A stretch of 64,000 nucleotides of DNA. Source: Conus ventricosus (taxonomy: Eukaryota; Mollusca; Gastropoda; Neogastropoda; Conidae). The DNA lies in NCBI GenBank assembly GCA_018398815.1, contig CM031601.1, forward strand, positions 35,658,454 to 35,722,453. Direction: 5' to 3'. Both the position numbers and the translations under genes were made by a program. Below are positions 47,129 to 58,776 of this stretch, piece after piece (positions within the stretch are counted from its first letter, which is position 1; the number at the start of each line of letters is the position of its first letter). The notes beneath the pieces are model-generated. The model was not told the origin of the DNA and ran no database searches. It worked only from the letters and a program-made list of their open reading frames with translations.

Positions 47129-48366
47129 ATGTCACAAGTCTTTGCTCGATTCTTGACCCCCTAGAAACTAAAAGAACCCGGTGCGTGAAGGGAAATAAAC
47201 GGAATATTCTGTTCCAATAATCCATGCACTATTGATGCAGAAAAATTTCTATGTTAGATTTCCAGACTAGGACGATGATTGATTGTCCCGGGCTCTGCAC
47301 GGCTTACTTTCAAAATAGAACGCTTAACAACAGCCAAACCAAAACATTTGTCCAGAATTGGGGCGGGCAATCGTTAAAAAATTTCTGTAAACTTGGGGGG
47401 GCAAGAAGTATTTTTCTTAAACAATGAGACATATTTTTAACCTTCTGATCATGGCTAACCCAAAATGAAAGGAAGATCTTGCGTATCAAGGAACGGCAAT
47501 GAAGAAGCATTTAAATTTTAGAATAGGCCCAAAACTCCCCTCAGGTGCTAAAAGCACCCAAAAGGCTTAGCTCTAAATTTTGCGTAGGGAAATTCGCTTT
47601 CTATTCCCTAGATTTTGAGTTGTTAAAAAGCGCATGCCCATACTTTCAAGGAGCATTAAAGACAGATTGTCTTCAAACTAACTTTTAATGAATACAAACG
47701 TGTTATTCTATCTACAGACACCGAAGCAGTGTACAGCATTTCTGACATCTCGTTAGAGTTTGAGTTGTTAGCAACTCTAATTTAGCAAAGGGTGATTGAG
47801 CAACAATATGAGTCACAATTAGTAATATATTACGAAAACGTGCGCCATCATTCAACATATCCCAAAAGCAGGGCAGACGCTATATGGAATTTTAATTTTA
47901 GCGTCGCAGTAAAATCGCTTAAAGGTATTTTATTGCTGTGTGAAGATGAAGAACCATTCGCAAGAGCAAGTGAAAAGTTTTTTAATCCAAAAATAACGAA
48001 GTGCAATGTACAATTGTGGTAGTCCTAACCAAATCTACGCTAGCGGGCTTAGCCCTTATCATCATTTTGACGAAATAAGAAATTGTTTGGGGGTGGGGGG
48101 GAGAGTTCAACAGCGACTTTGGTCTAAAATTTTACACCTTCACAGAGTTTAGGCTTGATGATTTTTACAAACAATCGGGTTTATGGAAATTGACCTAGGT
48201 CAACGAGGGATAATCAGTTGCATGGAAGTGGGAGAACGGTTTTTAAAGAACGTAAACATTCAATTGAGAAAAAAAGAAGCCGTTTAAAGCTTAAAGTACA
48301 TTTGTTTTTATTAATTGATGCACAGCTGAAATTGAAAGAAAAAAATTAAAAGATACAGAATCTAAT
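47129..48366 (+). pseudogene. MCP: major capsid protein (double jelly-roll), inner copy, broken
   Basis: Forms the icosahedral capsid. It starts MSQVFARFLTP. The best-preserved part (47792-48022) reads STYPKSRADAIWNF and SLKGILLLCEDEEPFARASE, then FFNPKITKCNV, the central signature by which I recognise Polinton capsid proteins. The C-terminus LLIDAQLKL near 48310 is the usual ending. Several frameshifts and a stop after 48019 break it. Gene length (about 410 codons) is somewhat short for the family. Confidence 0.78.
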
Positions 48367-48389
48367 TTATTTTTTCATTTTAAAAAAGC

Positions 48390-49090
48390 ATGTCTGTTCA
48401 AGTTTATCCAAATGTGCCTCACACCGGAGTCGCAAAGGAGAAGAGATAGTAGAACCCCCCGGCATAAAAACCTTCAGATTAACCAACATACACAACACAA
48501 AAACTAGGCAGGCCTTTCAAAATACAGCAAAACCAAACAATGTATTCTGTTTCCTTAATGCTGTTAACATATGTTAAAACTGAGCATCGACTATTGTGCT
48601 GCATCAGCTGGAACGAGTGTGGCTCTTACCATCGGGGATAGGCGCGCCCCGCAGCTTACCTCTAGGTGGTTTGTCTTTAGCTCTTGGCCGTGTGTTCATT
48701 AGCTGTAGTGCAGCTAGCAAAAAAATAAAAACTAAACTCCAAAAGCACCAGCTATAGTTCCACTAATAACAGCCTAACTTAGTTCCTTCAAGCTGATTAT
48801 AAATAAAGCACTAGCTGACTCAAACATCACGGAATGAAAGTTTAACGTTTCGGCCGATTTTGATTTACAAAAAAACACAAAGTTTGATCTTCAAAGAAAG
48901 GCGGGGAGGACAAGTTTTTCTCAACAGCCAGACCCCGAGCAGATAAAAAAGGAAATGCTTAAAAAAGTAAAAGAAAAAATTAAACTCTGTTCTAAACAGC
49001 TCCCATTAACAACGCCAAAGGGTGTTTATACTTTAGTTTATGAGTCTAAGCACAAAAGACTATCGATATTGATTAATTTTTTTTTGATTT
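48390..49090 (+). pseudogene. Polinton hydrophobic protein, inner copy, broken
   Basis: Starts MSVQVYPNVPHTG 24 bases after the capsid gene and is homologous to 54159-54694. Fragments of the hydrophobic middle and ALADSNIT-like region are present with frameshifts. The C-terminal part (SQQPDPEQIKKEMLKKVKEK) extends beyond what is left of the outer copy beside the N gap, so this copy shows the protein's natural length, roughly 220 residues. Function unknown. Confidence 0.6.
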
Positions 49091-49124
49091 AAATAATAAA
49101 TTTTTAGTTAGAAAAGAAATCAGC

Positions 49125-52100
49125 ATGGATAAAATATATGAAGGTCCAGACGAATTGTTTGAAGCAATGCAAGAAGATTTTTCAAGAGCACTGAATGATA
49201 TTGATTTAGAAGTCTTGATCCCACCAAACTTTTCAGGCAAGTGTTGCTCATGCTATTTCTCAAGTTCCAGGTAAACTAACAATAGACCCGCCAGTTAAAG
49301 TAATGTTAGCTGTTTTAATGACTATGTAACAATAAATGGGAAAAAAACCTAGAAGTCTGGGTCTCGACTAAACAACAGACTATTCTTTCTCATAATGACT
49401 TAACACCCGGTTGGGCAGACCAGGGTGCTTACACAGTTTGATGTGGCCGCTGAAGAAGCCAAAAGAGAGGCTCTGGGTTTGGGCAGAGGGCGAAGTCTTA
49501 GAGATCAGATTAAAACAGTCTAAGTAAGCGCCGATTGTTGGCAAGGCTTACATTCCACTACCTCAGCATTAGTTGCGAAAAGAGCAGTTCTAAACATAAA
49601 GAATACAGACAACAAATGTTTTATGTGGTGTGTTCTCGCAAGGCTGCTTATATCCGCAAAAACGCAGGGGAGAGTGTCTAACTATTGGGATTACATCAAT
49701 GATCTTAAAATTTAGTGGAATATCCTTTCTGTTAGTGTAGATCAAAATTTATCAGTTTGAAGAACAAAACAAACCAATAACTGTTAATATTTTCCCCATG
49801 GGATGAGGAAACAAATCTCAGCCTATGAAAGTGTCCAAGAAAAAGTCCAACCATAGGCGAACCAGACAAAAATCTGTTGACTTACTGCTGATGTTTTCAC
49901 CAGCAGGGATACCCCATTACACATTGATACGCACGATGAGTAGACTAATGAAGATACTTCAAAAGATCATGGCAAACAAGAATTCGTAGAAAATGTTTAA
50001 CAAGAATGCCATCGCCCCAAGCCGCAAGCGAACATAAGAAACATTGTATCGGCCCCGTTGACTGTAATACGGAACTAAAATTTCGCCCCAGAAGGCAGTA
50101 AGTTTGTTTTAAAAACTGGAAAAAACTGCAATTCTCCATACATTGTTTACGCAGACTTTGAATCACTCATTGTTCCTTATGAAGGGCCAGGCCACAAAAC
50201 TTCGAAAAACAGTCTTAATGAGTAAACATCAGATTTGTTCATTTGCCTTCATTATTGTTAGGTCGGATGGCGCTCATTCAACGCCAGAAAATTTTACAGA
50301 GGACCAAATGCGGCTAGAAAATTTTTACAGCGCATGCAGCAAGTGCGTAACGCCTGTTCTAATAATCTAAACTTATCTGAAATCATAATGTCGCCTGAAG
50401 ACCAACAACAGTATGACTCAGCCACACATTGTTGGATTGCGGTTTAGGCCTCTCATCAGACGCAGCGAATCCGAAGGTAAGAGACCATGATCACATTAGC
50501 GGGAAAGTTCAGAGGAGCAGCGCACAGTAAATGCAATCTTCAATTAAAGTTTGATCCTAAGACATGGAAGTGCCTATATTCTTTCACAACTTGCGAGGTT
50601 ACGACTCTATCTTATAATGAAGCAGTGGGCGATGCCTTCAGGGTGTCATGCATTGCACAGTCATCAGAAAAGTACATGTGTTTCACTTTAAATAACATGT
50701 CTTTTTATGACTCTATGCAACACTGATGGGATCATTAGAGTCGCTGGCTATGTCCTTAAAGTCCTGCCCAATAACGGAAGAATATTTTGACCCATACTCT
50801 CGTTAGAAAGGGCGTTTACCCTTATGAGTACATGAACAGTTGGGAAAGGTTTGATGAAGATACACTCCCTCCTAAAGGCGCGTTCTTTTCTAGTTCAGAG
50901 GAAAGGACATCAGTGATTCTGATTACCAGCATGCTCAAGATGCGTGGCAGAAGTTAGATTGTAAAAACGATGGGAGACTATCATGACTCCTACTTGATGG
51001 CTGATACATGTTTGTTGGCGGACGTCTTTGAAAACTATAGAAAGACCCGCATGAAACATTATAGCCTGGATCCTGCGCATTATATTTCTGCGCCGGGATG
51101 AGTGGGACGCTTTCTTAAAGTTTACTGGAGTACAGATTGATTTATTGTCAGATTTACCAATGATTCAGATGATGAAAACGGATTGCGTGGAGGAATTAGT
51201 ATGGTGTCGCATCATTACTGTAAAGCAAACAACAAATACCTGGACGACTATGATCCAAGTAAAAGGTCTAACTTTTTTATGTATTTAGATGCAAACAATC
51301 TGTATGGATGGGCAATGGCTCAATCGCTTCCATTACGCAACTTTAAAAGTACACAGGCGGCAGTACAAATAATATTCAAAAGCATTAAAGTGGTTGGGCA
51401 GTTGACGCCGGGTCAACAGCGTGGTTTCATTCTGAAGTTGACTTAGAATTTTCCTCATGAACTCCATGACCTGCATAATGACTATCCATTAGCAGCAGAA
51501 AGTTAAAGATGAACCCAAGAGAGCGCCTAAACTTGTGCCTAATCTTCGGGGCAAAAAAAATTATGTCTGTCATTACAGACTTCTACAATTTATTTAAGAC
51601 ATGGTTTGAAGTTGACAGCAGTTCATCGTATAATTGCTTTTGATCAAGAACAGTTCATGAACCAACATCATGAGAACATGATCTCAGAACTAAATCCACA
51701 GATGCTTCAGAAAAAGACTTTTTCAAGTGATGAACAACAGCTGTTTTGGAAAGACTATGGAGAATCCGCACAAGCGCAAAGATGTCAGATTGGTCACCAA
51801 AGAGAACGAAGCAATTAAGCTGCTTCAAAACCAAATTTTATCAGGACTTCAGAAGATTTCATGATCAGCTTTTTGGCATAATGATGAAAAAAAAAGAAAG
51901 TCAAATTGGACAAACCTGTATTTATTGGGTTTACTGTTTTAGAATTATCAAAGCTTTTAATGTTAGTTTCTTTATGACTACTTTAAGCCCTTGTATCCAG
52001 AGTCCAAAGTACTTTACACAGATACAGATAGTTTTGTTATAGATATCCCTACTGAAGACATCTATAAAGACATGGAATTAGAAGTAGCGAAAGGGCATGC

Positions 52101-52501
52101 GGGATGGTACGACACATCCGATTATCCTAAAGATTCGCCTTTACATTCAATTACTAACAAGAAGGTTTTAGGAAAGATGAAAGATGAATTATCTGGAAGG
52201 TGATCAAGGAGTATGTTGGGTTAAGGTCGAAAATGTACAGTATTTCGAGCCAGGAGAAAACCCTTAAGAAAGCAAAGGGAATATCTCGCAGTGTTGTGCA
52301 GTCGAGCATATCGCATGACAACTACAAAGAAGCATTGTTTGGCAATAAGACTTTTCATCATGACAACGTAAAACTACGATCTAATCTACATGAGATCAAC
52401 ACAACTGTTGTAACAAAGAAGTCATTAGATAGAACAAACACAAAAGTGTGTTTGTTAATCCAGAGTTTTCATATGCATATGGCCATTATAGAACAGTATA
52501 A
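49125..52501 (+). pseudogene. polB: family B DNA polymerase, inner copy, full length but frameshifted
   Basis: Starts MDKIYEGPDELFEAMQEDFS and spans about 1,125 codons, near the usual size. Visible in order: an N-terminal region ending in ALVAKRAVLNIKN-type sequence, exonuclease segments (50130-51040), SISMVSHHYC-like and ANNLYGWAMAQ (motif A, 51285-51325), YTDTDSFVIDIP (motif C, 52013-52048), and C-terminal EYVGLRSKMYSI and KKAKGISRSVV. It ends GHYRTV at 52501. Numerous frameshifts and stops separate these pieces. The first 700 bases are missing from the outer copy, so this one defines the gene start. Confidence 0.85.
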
Positions 52502-52755
52502 TTACATTTTTTTCTTCACTGAAGAGTATATATTCGGGTTCATATCTTTCCTGAAATTTTATACTCAGAGGCATAAAAAACGGGGAAAACAAACTGTATA
52601 GAAATGTTGATGTAATTTGGCTACCGATTCCTTTGAACTGGTAATAGAAAGTGAGAAAAGCAATCGAACACCGCAAAAGTGTCCTTTCAAAGTTCATTCT
52701 GGTAGAAAATAAGGTCACATGAACTTGACCTTGACCCTGTGTTAACAGCAGAATG
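52502..52755. other. junction between inner Polinton copy and Tc1-like element
   Basis: The first 100 bases still match the sequence beyond the outer polymerase (39690-39790, reversed). After about 52600 the similarity stops and sequence flanking the transposon begins. No TIR of the transposon could be delimited. Confidence 0.5.
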
Positions 52756-53909
52756 TCAGTATCTGGTGTGACCACCTCGAGCATTGATCACAGCTGTGCA
52801 CCTGCGGTACATCGAGCGCACCAGAGTGTTGGTCTGCCTCTGGGGGACTTGCCACCACACCTGGCCCACAGCGACAGCAAGCTGAGCTGCTGTCTGGGGT
52901 CTGGGGTTGAGCTGGTTCAACTGCCTCTGAAGGGCATCCCAGAAATGCTCTATTGGGTTAAGGTCGGGAGAACGGGCTGGGTGAGGCAGCAGATTGATGT
53001 TGTTCTGCCTCAGGAAGTTCTGCGTAGCACGGGCAGTGTGCGGCCTTGCGTTGTCCTACTGAAACAGGTTCTGTGGATGCTGCTGGAAATGCGGCAGGAT
53101 GTGGGGCCTCAGAACTTGGTCGATGTAATGAACAGCAGTGACCCCGTTACCACGTCCTGGACCCACATTCTGGAAGATGACTGGCCCAATACGGCGATTT
53201 ATGCCGATAGCCCCCAGATCATGATGCTTTCACCACCCCATGGGTCCCTTTCAGTGATGTTGGCATCCGTGAAGCGTTCCCCCGCTCTTCTCCAGATCCG
53301 GATGCGGCCATCGCCTGGGTCGACGCAGAACCGGCTTTCATCACTGAAGAGGACTCGGCCCCAGTCCCGATGGCGCCAATGCACGTGGATCTGTGCCCAC
53401 TGCAGACGGTTCTGGCGATGCTGGAGTGTCAGGATAGGTCGCCGGGCTGGACGCCTGCATTGGAGACCAACTGTGTTCAGTCGGCGACGCACGGTCCTGT
53501 TGCTGATTGGCCTGCCATGGTTGCCGACGGTGTTCCTGGCTGTGTTGGCAGCGGTTTGGTAAGGCTCCCGTCGATGCTGACGAAGAAGATGGCGGTCTTG
53601 GGCTGCTGTGGTGACCTTCGGTCTGCCGCTCCTCGGTCTGTCATCAGTGGTGTTTCTTGCTTGAAAGCGGTCCAGAAGGCGATAGACGGTGGAAATGTGG
53701 ACTCCGAATGCGATAGCGACCTGCCTCATTGGAACCCCGGCCTGCAGTTGCCCCATTGCTATGCAACGATCTTGACGAGAAGTCTCGGCATTATGTTGGC
53801 GCCTCTGGAAGGGATGATTTGAACTTTCTGGGGTTTGGAATTTATAGCCCCACAATGGGGGCCACATTGAGTTGCAATTCACATTGATGCACGTGGCGTA
53901 GTAGTCCAC
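52756..53909 (-). pseudogene. Tc1-like (DD34E-type) transposase with an in-frame stop
   Basis: Catalyses cut-and-paste transposition. The minus strand shows helix-turn-helix DNA-binding regions (PMRQVAIAFGVHISTVYRLL; RPRSGRPKVTT; HGRPISNRTVRRRL), first catalytic Asp in VLFSDESRFC, second in DNARPHTAR (about 53040) and Glu in SPDLNPIEHFWD (about 52950). A stop codon just before DNARPH interrupts the frame near 53060. Length to the stop at 52756 fits the family's roughly 340 residues plus extra upstream codons. It differs in base composition from the AT-rich Polinton genes around it. The right end probably lies in or near the N gap. Confidence 0.88.
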
Positions 53910-54030
53910 ATGGCAAATGCACTCCTCGTGCCAAAAACGCTGACCGGCATTCCCCTGTTACAAGGTTACAAACGGCCAGACCCACGTACTGCTAATGTTG
54001 CACGTGCCAACGACATTGCTTCGTCCTGTT

Positions 54031-54130
54031 NNNNNNNNNNNNNNNNNNNNNNNNNNNNNNNNNNNNNNNNNNNNNNNNNNNNNNNNNNNNNNNNNNNNNN
54101 NNNNNNNNNNNNNNNNNNNNNNNNNNNNNN
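54031..54130. other. assembly gap of 100 N
   Basis: A fixed-length N run, true size unknown. It coincides with the place where the outer copy's polymerase start and the inner copy's integrase half should be. Confidence 0.99.
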
Positions 54131-54158
54131 CTTTTTTTTTTAAACATTTTCCCTTTTT

Positions 54159-54694
54159 TTAAATTTTTTCTCTGGTGTCAGGCTGTTGAGAAAAACTTGT
54201 CCTCCAAAATGCAGCCTGTAAACGACTAAATTCTTCATCCGTGATGTTTGAGTCAGCTAGTGCTTTATTTATAATCATCTTAAAGGAACTAAGTTTAGCT
54301 GTTATTAGTTGAACTATAGCTGTGTGCTTTTGGAGTTTAGTTTTTAATTTTTTGCTAGCAGCACCTACAGCTAATGAACACAGACCAAGAGCTAAAGACA
54401 AACCGCCTAGAGGTAAAGCTGCGGGTGCACCAACGCCTGTTGCTAAGAGACCTACACTTGTTCCTGCCGATGCAGCACTAATAGTCGATGCTCCAGTATT
54501 AACATAGGTAACAGCATTAAAGGCAGCAGAATACCTTCGTTTGGTTTTGCTGTATTTTGAAAGGTCTTGCTCTAGTACTTGCTGCATTTGCGTAATGTTT
54601 GTTAATCTAAAGGTTTTATTCAGGGTTTTCTACTATCCCTTCTTTTGGCGACTCTGGCGCTGTAGGCACATTTGGATAAACCTGAACAGACATG
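54159..54694 (-). CDS. Polinton hydrophobic protein, outer copy, partial
   Basis: A 142-residue open frame (54159-54587) contains a basic N-terminal helix, a long Ala/Gly-rich hydrophobic region (about residues 30-75, including TGVGAPAALPLGGLSLALGL) and a C-terminal ALADSNITDEEFSRLQAAFW. A short frame at 54614-54694 (MSVQVYPNVPTAPESPKEG) is probably its true N-terminus, one frameshift away, as in the inner copy. The C-terminus is garbled next to the N gap. The pattern suggests a membrane-inserting protein; families like this recur in Polintons without known function. Confidence 0.65.
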
Positions 54695-54717
54695 CTTTTT
54701 TAAAATAAAAAAATAAT

Positions 54718-55977
54718 TTAGTATATTGCATCTTTTAATCTGTTATCTTTAATATTTAGCTGCGCATCATATATTAAAAACAAATACACATTAAAGCGGT
54801 TTTATCAGCCTCTTTTTCTTTATCAATTTGAATGTTTATTATGTCTCTAACATCTCTCCCGCTTCCATATAACTGATTATCCTCCGTTGACCTTAGGTCA
54901 ATCCATAAACCGTATTTCGTTGTTAATAATGATCAAGCCTAACGCTGTGAAGATGTAGATCTTTAGACACAAGGTCAACTGTTGGATCTCTACACCTCCC
55001 GCCTCCAAACAGTTTTCTTATTTCATCAAAATGCTGATAAGGTTAAGCCCGCTAGCGTAGATTTGGTTAGGACTACCCTCAATTTTACATTGCACTTTCG
55101 TTATTTTGGGATTAACAAAATTTTCAGTTTGTCTTTTGAATGGTTTTTCATCTTCACACAGCAATAAAATACCTTTAAGCGATCTTGCTGGGCACTAAAA
55201 CTAAAATTCCATATAGTGTCTGCCCTGCTTTTAGGATATGTTGAATGATGATGCACTCTTTCGTAATATATTGCAAATTTTGACTGATATGTTGCTCAAT
55301 CAGCCTTGCTAAATTAGAGTTGCTAACAACGTCAAACTCTAACGAGATGTCAGAAATGCTGTACTTTGCTTCGGTGTCTGCAGATAGAATAACATGTTTG
55401 TAGTCATTAAAGTTAGTTCATATGACAATCTGTCTTTTAACGCTCCTTGAAAGTATGGGGCATGCGCTTTTAACAACTCAAAATCTAAGGGTATGGAAAA
55501 GCGATTACCATACGCATAACTTACAGCTTCATGCTTTTGCCGGCTTCAGCATCTGCGGCGTCTATTCTATGTTTTAGTGCATCTTCATTTTCGATTCTTT
55601 GAAACGCAAGATCGGCCCTTTCGTTCCCGGTTACCCATAGATCAGAATAGGTTAAAATATGTCTGCATTATGTAAAGAAAATACTTCTTGCCCCTCAAGT
55701 TTATAGAAATTTTCTTACGATTGCCCACCCCAGATTCTGTACATACTGTTCTGTTGGGGTCTGTTGTTGAAGCGAGTTCTATTTTGAAAGTAAGTCGTGC
55801 AGAGCTGGCACAATCACTTCATCCGCTCCTAGGTCTGGAAATTTGACAGTAAGAATTGATCTGCATCAATAGTAGATGGATTATTTGGAACAGTAATATT
55901 CGTTTATTTCCCTTCACGCCACGGGGCTCTTTCAGTTTTCTATACGGGTTAAGAATCGAGCCATATGCTTGTGACAT
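54718..55977 (-). pseudogene. MCP: major capsid protein, outer copy, broken
   Basis: The minus strand starts MSQ at 55977 and ends DAQLNIKDNRLKDAIY before a stop at 54718. Central signatures RLKGILLLCEDEKPF, NPKITK and PNQIYASGL match those of the inner copy. At least five frameshifts occur, and no frame longer than about 60 codons survives. It diverges from 56019 with a 41-base spacer. Confidence 0.75.
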
Positions 55978-56018
55978 TTTTTTATAAAAACAAAATAAAA
56001 AGTTAATTATTTAAAAAT
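55978..56018. promoter_or_regulatory. divergent promoter of capsid and coiled-coil genes, outer copy
   Basis: 41 AT-rich bases. The capsid start is preceded, on its own strand, by TTTTTATAAAAAAATG and the other gene by TTTAAAAATATG. Confidence 0.48.
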
Positions 56019-57242
56019 ATGGCAGGCATTGAAGATGAAGATTTTAATTTTAATCTGGAGTCGACATGAGCGATTCCCCTTGGGAGCAGCATCGCACGAG
56101 GCTCTCAATACATGATGAATTAGTAGAAGCGCGGCAAAGGTTGTGAATTAACAGAAAGTAAAGCCAGATCATTATACCAAAGTTTAGGACTAGAACCTCC
56201 CAAAACTATATACCCTGATGATTTTGAACTAAAAGATAACCATTTGTATGTGAAAAACGATAAAGGAGAACGTGTTCCGCTTACGTTTAAACGAGACCCA
56301 TCAAGGTTTGTAGGCATGGATACAATTAGACAAAGGCTCAGTGCAAGCGAGCGAAATCGCTTTAGCTTTGCTAAACCAGAATTAGATCCGGATGAAGTTG
56401 CTGCACTTCAAAACATACAACAAAAACTCCCAACAGATAACCAAATGCAAAACATAGAACTTGAAGATTTAAGTCAAAAAACGGGCGAAATAAATCAAAC
56501 AATAGAAGCAGCAACCACTGAAGAAGAAGAAAGAGCATTACAAACTATACGCGAACCACAGCTACCTATGAGAGAATTATTAGCCCTTGATCGTACTTTA
56601 AGAACCATCAAAGGTGGATTAACAAACAATTTAGCAAAACTGGGTGAACTAGATAAGCATATAAAAAGAGAAAAAGAAAAACTCGTTGAGGCTGACGACG
56701 CCAACTTAGGACCTGAGGTTAAAGAAAGAATAAAACAAAGACTAAAAGATCTTGAACAAGAAAGATCAGCAAGACTAGAAGTGACGACTACTAACCGAGA
56801 CCAATTACGAACTCAAGTGAACAGAATAAGAGAAACTATCGAAAAATTTTTATATGAAGACGCGACGCTAGCAGAACGAATACGAACACTGTTTAGAGAG
56901 CAAGGCGTCACATTAGCAAGCGTTATAACAGCCTTAGGATTTGCAATAAGTACACTGGTGATGGCTATTACAGGCGGCGGTGGTCAAAGTTTAGTACCTC
57001 CACCACCATCACCTCCATCACCGCCTGATAAATCATGGGTAAAAAAACAGCTTGATCATCTTGCGAGTTTATTAAAAAAATTAGCCGGTAAAGCTATAGA
57101 CTCTTTACCTGGTATATTAGGGAGTATCGTTAGCTGGCTTTTGTCTACTGCGAGCAAAGTAGTTGGCTTTATGGCCGAGCACTTATGGGCATTAGTTCTC
57201 TTAATAGTTGGGTTACTATTTAGTAAGATAAAGACCAAGTAA
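56019..57242 (+). CDS. coiled-coil protein with proline hinge and membrane tail
   Basis: The natural start is MAGIEDEDFNFN at 56019; two frameshifts before 56150 separate it from a 332-codon open frame to 57242. A charged helical region (about residues 45-215 of that frame, for example RTIKGGLTNNLAKLGELDKH) predicts a long coiled coil. It is followed by one hydrophobic segment (VITALGFAISTLVMAITGG), a proline linker PPPPSPPSPPDKS, an amphipathic region and a C-terminal hydrophobic segment (AEHLWALVLLIVGLLF). This organisation is familiar from Polintons. A virion protein acting on membranes during entry is a guess. Inner copy at 45893-47092 is more damaged. Confidence 0.72.
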
Positions 57243-57296
57243 TCCTAGGCCAGTTAATCCAACAACAAGTGCTGTCTTTTTCATATTCATGGTCAT
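57216..57296 (-). CDS. 26-residue hydrophobic peptide, overlapping two genes
   Basis: Reads MTMNMKKTALVVGLTGLGLL and ends in a short LYLTK tail. A basic start precedes a single membrane-spanning stretch. It overlaps, in another frame, the end of 57220-58414 and is antisense to the end of 56019-57242. A recognisable but damaged copy is kept at the same place in the inner arm (45831-45900). Small size makes the call tentative. Confidence 0.4.
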   Translation of the reverse strand: MTMNMKKTALVVGLTGLGLLGLYLTK

Positions 57297-58414
57297 TATT
57301 TTTAACTTCAACAGTCTTTGGGCTTTGGACCTCGGGGATTGGATGACTTAATCTTGGGGGGTCATCGTGTTTTTTTATTGTTTGTAATATTACTGGCTCA
57401 GAATTTATGTCGTTTTTTCCGACCTTCTGTTCATTGCCTGCCACAAGGATTTCATTATTGTAGTTTATTATTGTACCTATCTGGAGTCTGAGGTCAGAAG
57501 GCAGCATGTATAAACCAGTGCCAACAGCAAAGTCTACTTTCGATCTTGCGTATTGTAAAACATTTTGGTACCTTTTATACTCGAAGGTAAATCAACTGTA
57601 GAATTAATGGCGTCCTCTAAATTTGCTAAGTATTGTTTTTGTGCATCAAAACCAGTAGAAGGATTAGTTATGCTCGACCTTGTCTGTGCTTGCGAACCTA
57701 GCAAACACCAAACGTAAGTACGAATAGAGTCGTTTATTCGTTCTATTCCCGCTCTAGTTAGACCCTTAGAAGCGTCTAAGATAAATGTTGTCCACGCTGT
57801 TTTATGCTCTTGCTCTATGAACCCTAGGTGAACGCCTGTGCCTGAAGAGAAAGATGTGTAAGGAGGATCCCAGTCATAGTTATACTTTCTGTGCACGCCC
57901 CAAAAATAAGGGGTGCCTAAGCCATGATTAAGATCCGACTTTTGTCTAAAGTCTGTCTTAACATTAATATTAAATTCGTTACAAATCCTTTCAAAAGCCT
58001 TCATGTCTATTCGGTTGCAGAATGGATTAAACGTTTTGTCATTAGGTAATGGTGCTTTGCAGTTCAGTCAAAATACGCCTGAAGGTGTAATAGAAATGAA
58101 ATCTATACACCGACCTCACCAAAGGATCGGGATGATTTAAGTGATCAGCATACGACACTCCACACCCAGTTGATGCACAAAACACAGCAAAGTTTAACTG
58201 GTTCTGGTAAAACGCATCGGATGACTAAACCACACTTTCGCGATGTAGTCTTTTTTAATAGGAGGGTTAAGATATTTGGCTAATGGAGTACTCACCTTTT
58301 TATGAAAGCGACAGTCTGGGTCACAGCAATGTCAAGAGTATCAGTTGCTATATTTTTAAGATTGTAGTGCGGCCCAACAGAATATTTTGCATCAGTATAT
58401 TTAAATGCACTCAT
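57220..58414 (-). pseudogene. conserved ~400-residue Polinton protein, outer copy
   Basis: The minus strand starts MSAF at 58414 and runs in three frames to 57220. The clear pieces are 57534-58004 (156 codons, with EHKTAWTTFILDASKG, INDSIRTYVWCLLGSQAQTR and FDAQKQYLANLEDAINSTVD) and 57220-57507 (YMLPSDLRLQIGTIINYNNE). Mixed alpha and beta, no catalytic motif. The family is recurrent in Polintons between coiled-coil and ATPase genes and is probably a virion protein, but I cannot assign it. Frameshifts lie near 57535 and 58225. The first third is repeated at 58777-59208 by a tandem duplication. Confidence 0.68.
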
Positions 58415-58432
58415 TTTTATTCTGTTTAAAAA
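58415..58432. promoter_or_regulatory. 18-base divergent promoter, first copy
   Basis: TTTTATTCTGTTTAAAAA separates outward start codons. The duplicate at 59209-59226 is almost identical. Confidence 0.48.
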
Positions 58433-58776
58433 ATGTTTGTAACAATAACAACCCAAGACCGTCCTTCGTTTTTAGAACATGCTATTGATAACAATTGCGG
58501 GGCTAAAAACGGTCGCGCTCCATGAAATATTTTACAAAGTCGAAGGGTTTAATATAAGCGAAACCAAGGGGAATAATAAGATTACAAAAGTTGTGGGGCT
58601 CAAAGCTAACCAGTTAACAATACCTGATGGTTATTACGGGTTTTGCTCACTAAAAGAAGCAATGAGTAAATTCGGCATTACTCTCAAACTTAACAATGCA
58701 AATCTAAAAACAATATTAACATTTGAACCTGAAAAAGCAGATTACTTATTTGATAAAGAGCTAGCTAAAATGTTAG
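58433..58776 (+). pseudogene. 5' fragment of structural-type gene, duplicated
   Basis: Starts MFVTITTQDRPSFLEHAIDN, shifts frame near 58500 and continues GYYGFCSLKEAMSKFGITLK. It is truncated at the duplication join at 58776, after which the open frame runs on into antisense sequence of the neighbouring gene. Confidence 0.75.

Noticed and set aside
52753..53822. Plus-strand frames of 269 and 150 codons
   Set aside because: Antisense to the Tc1-like transposase, whose catalytic motifs are all on the minus strand.
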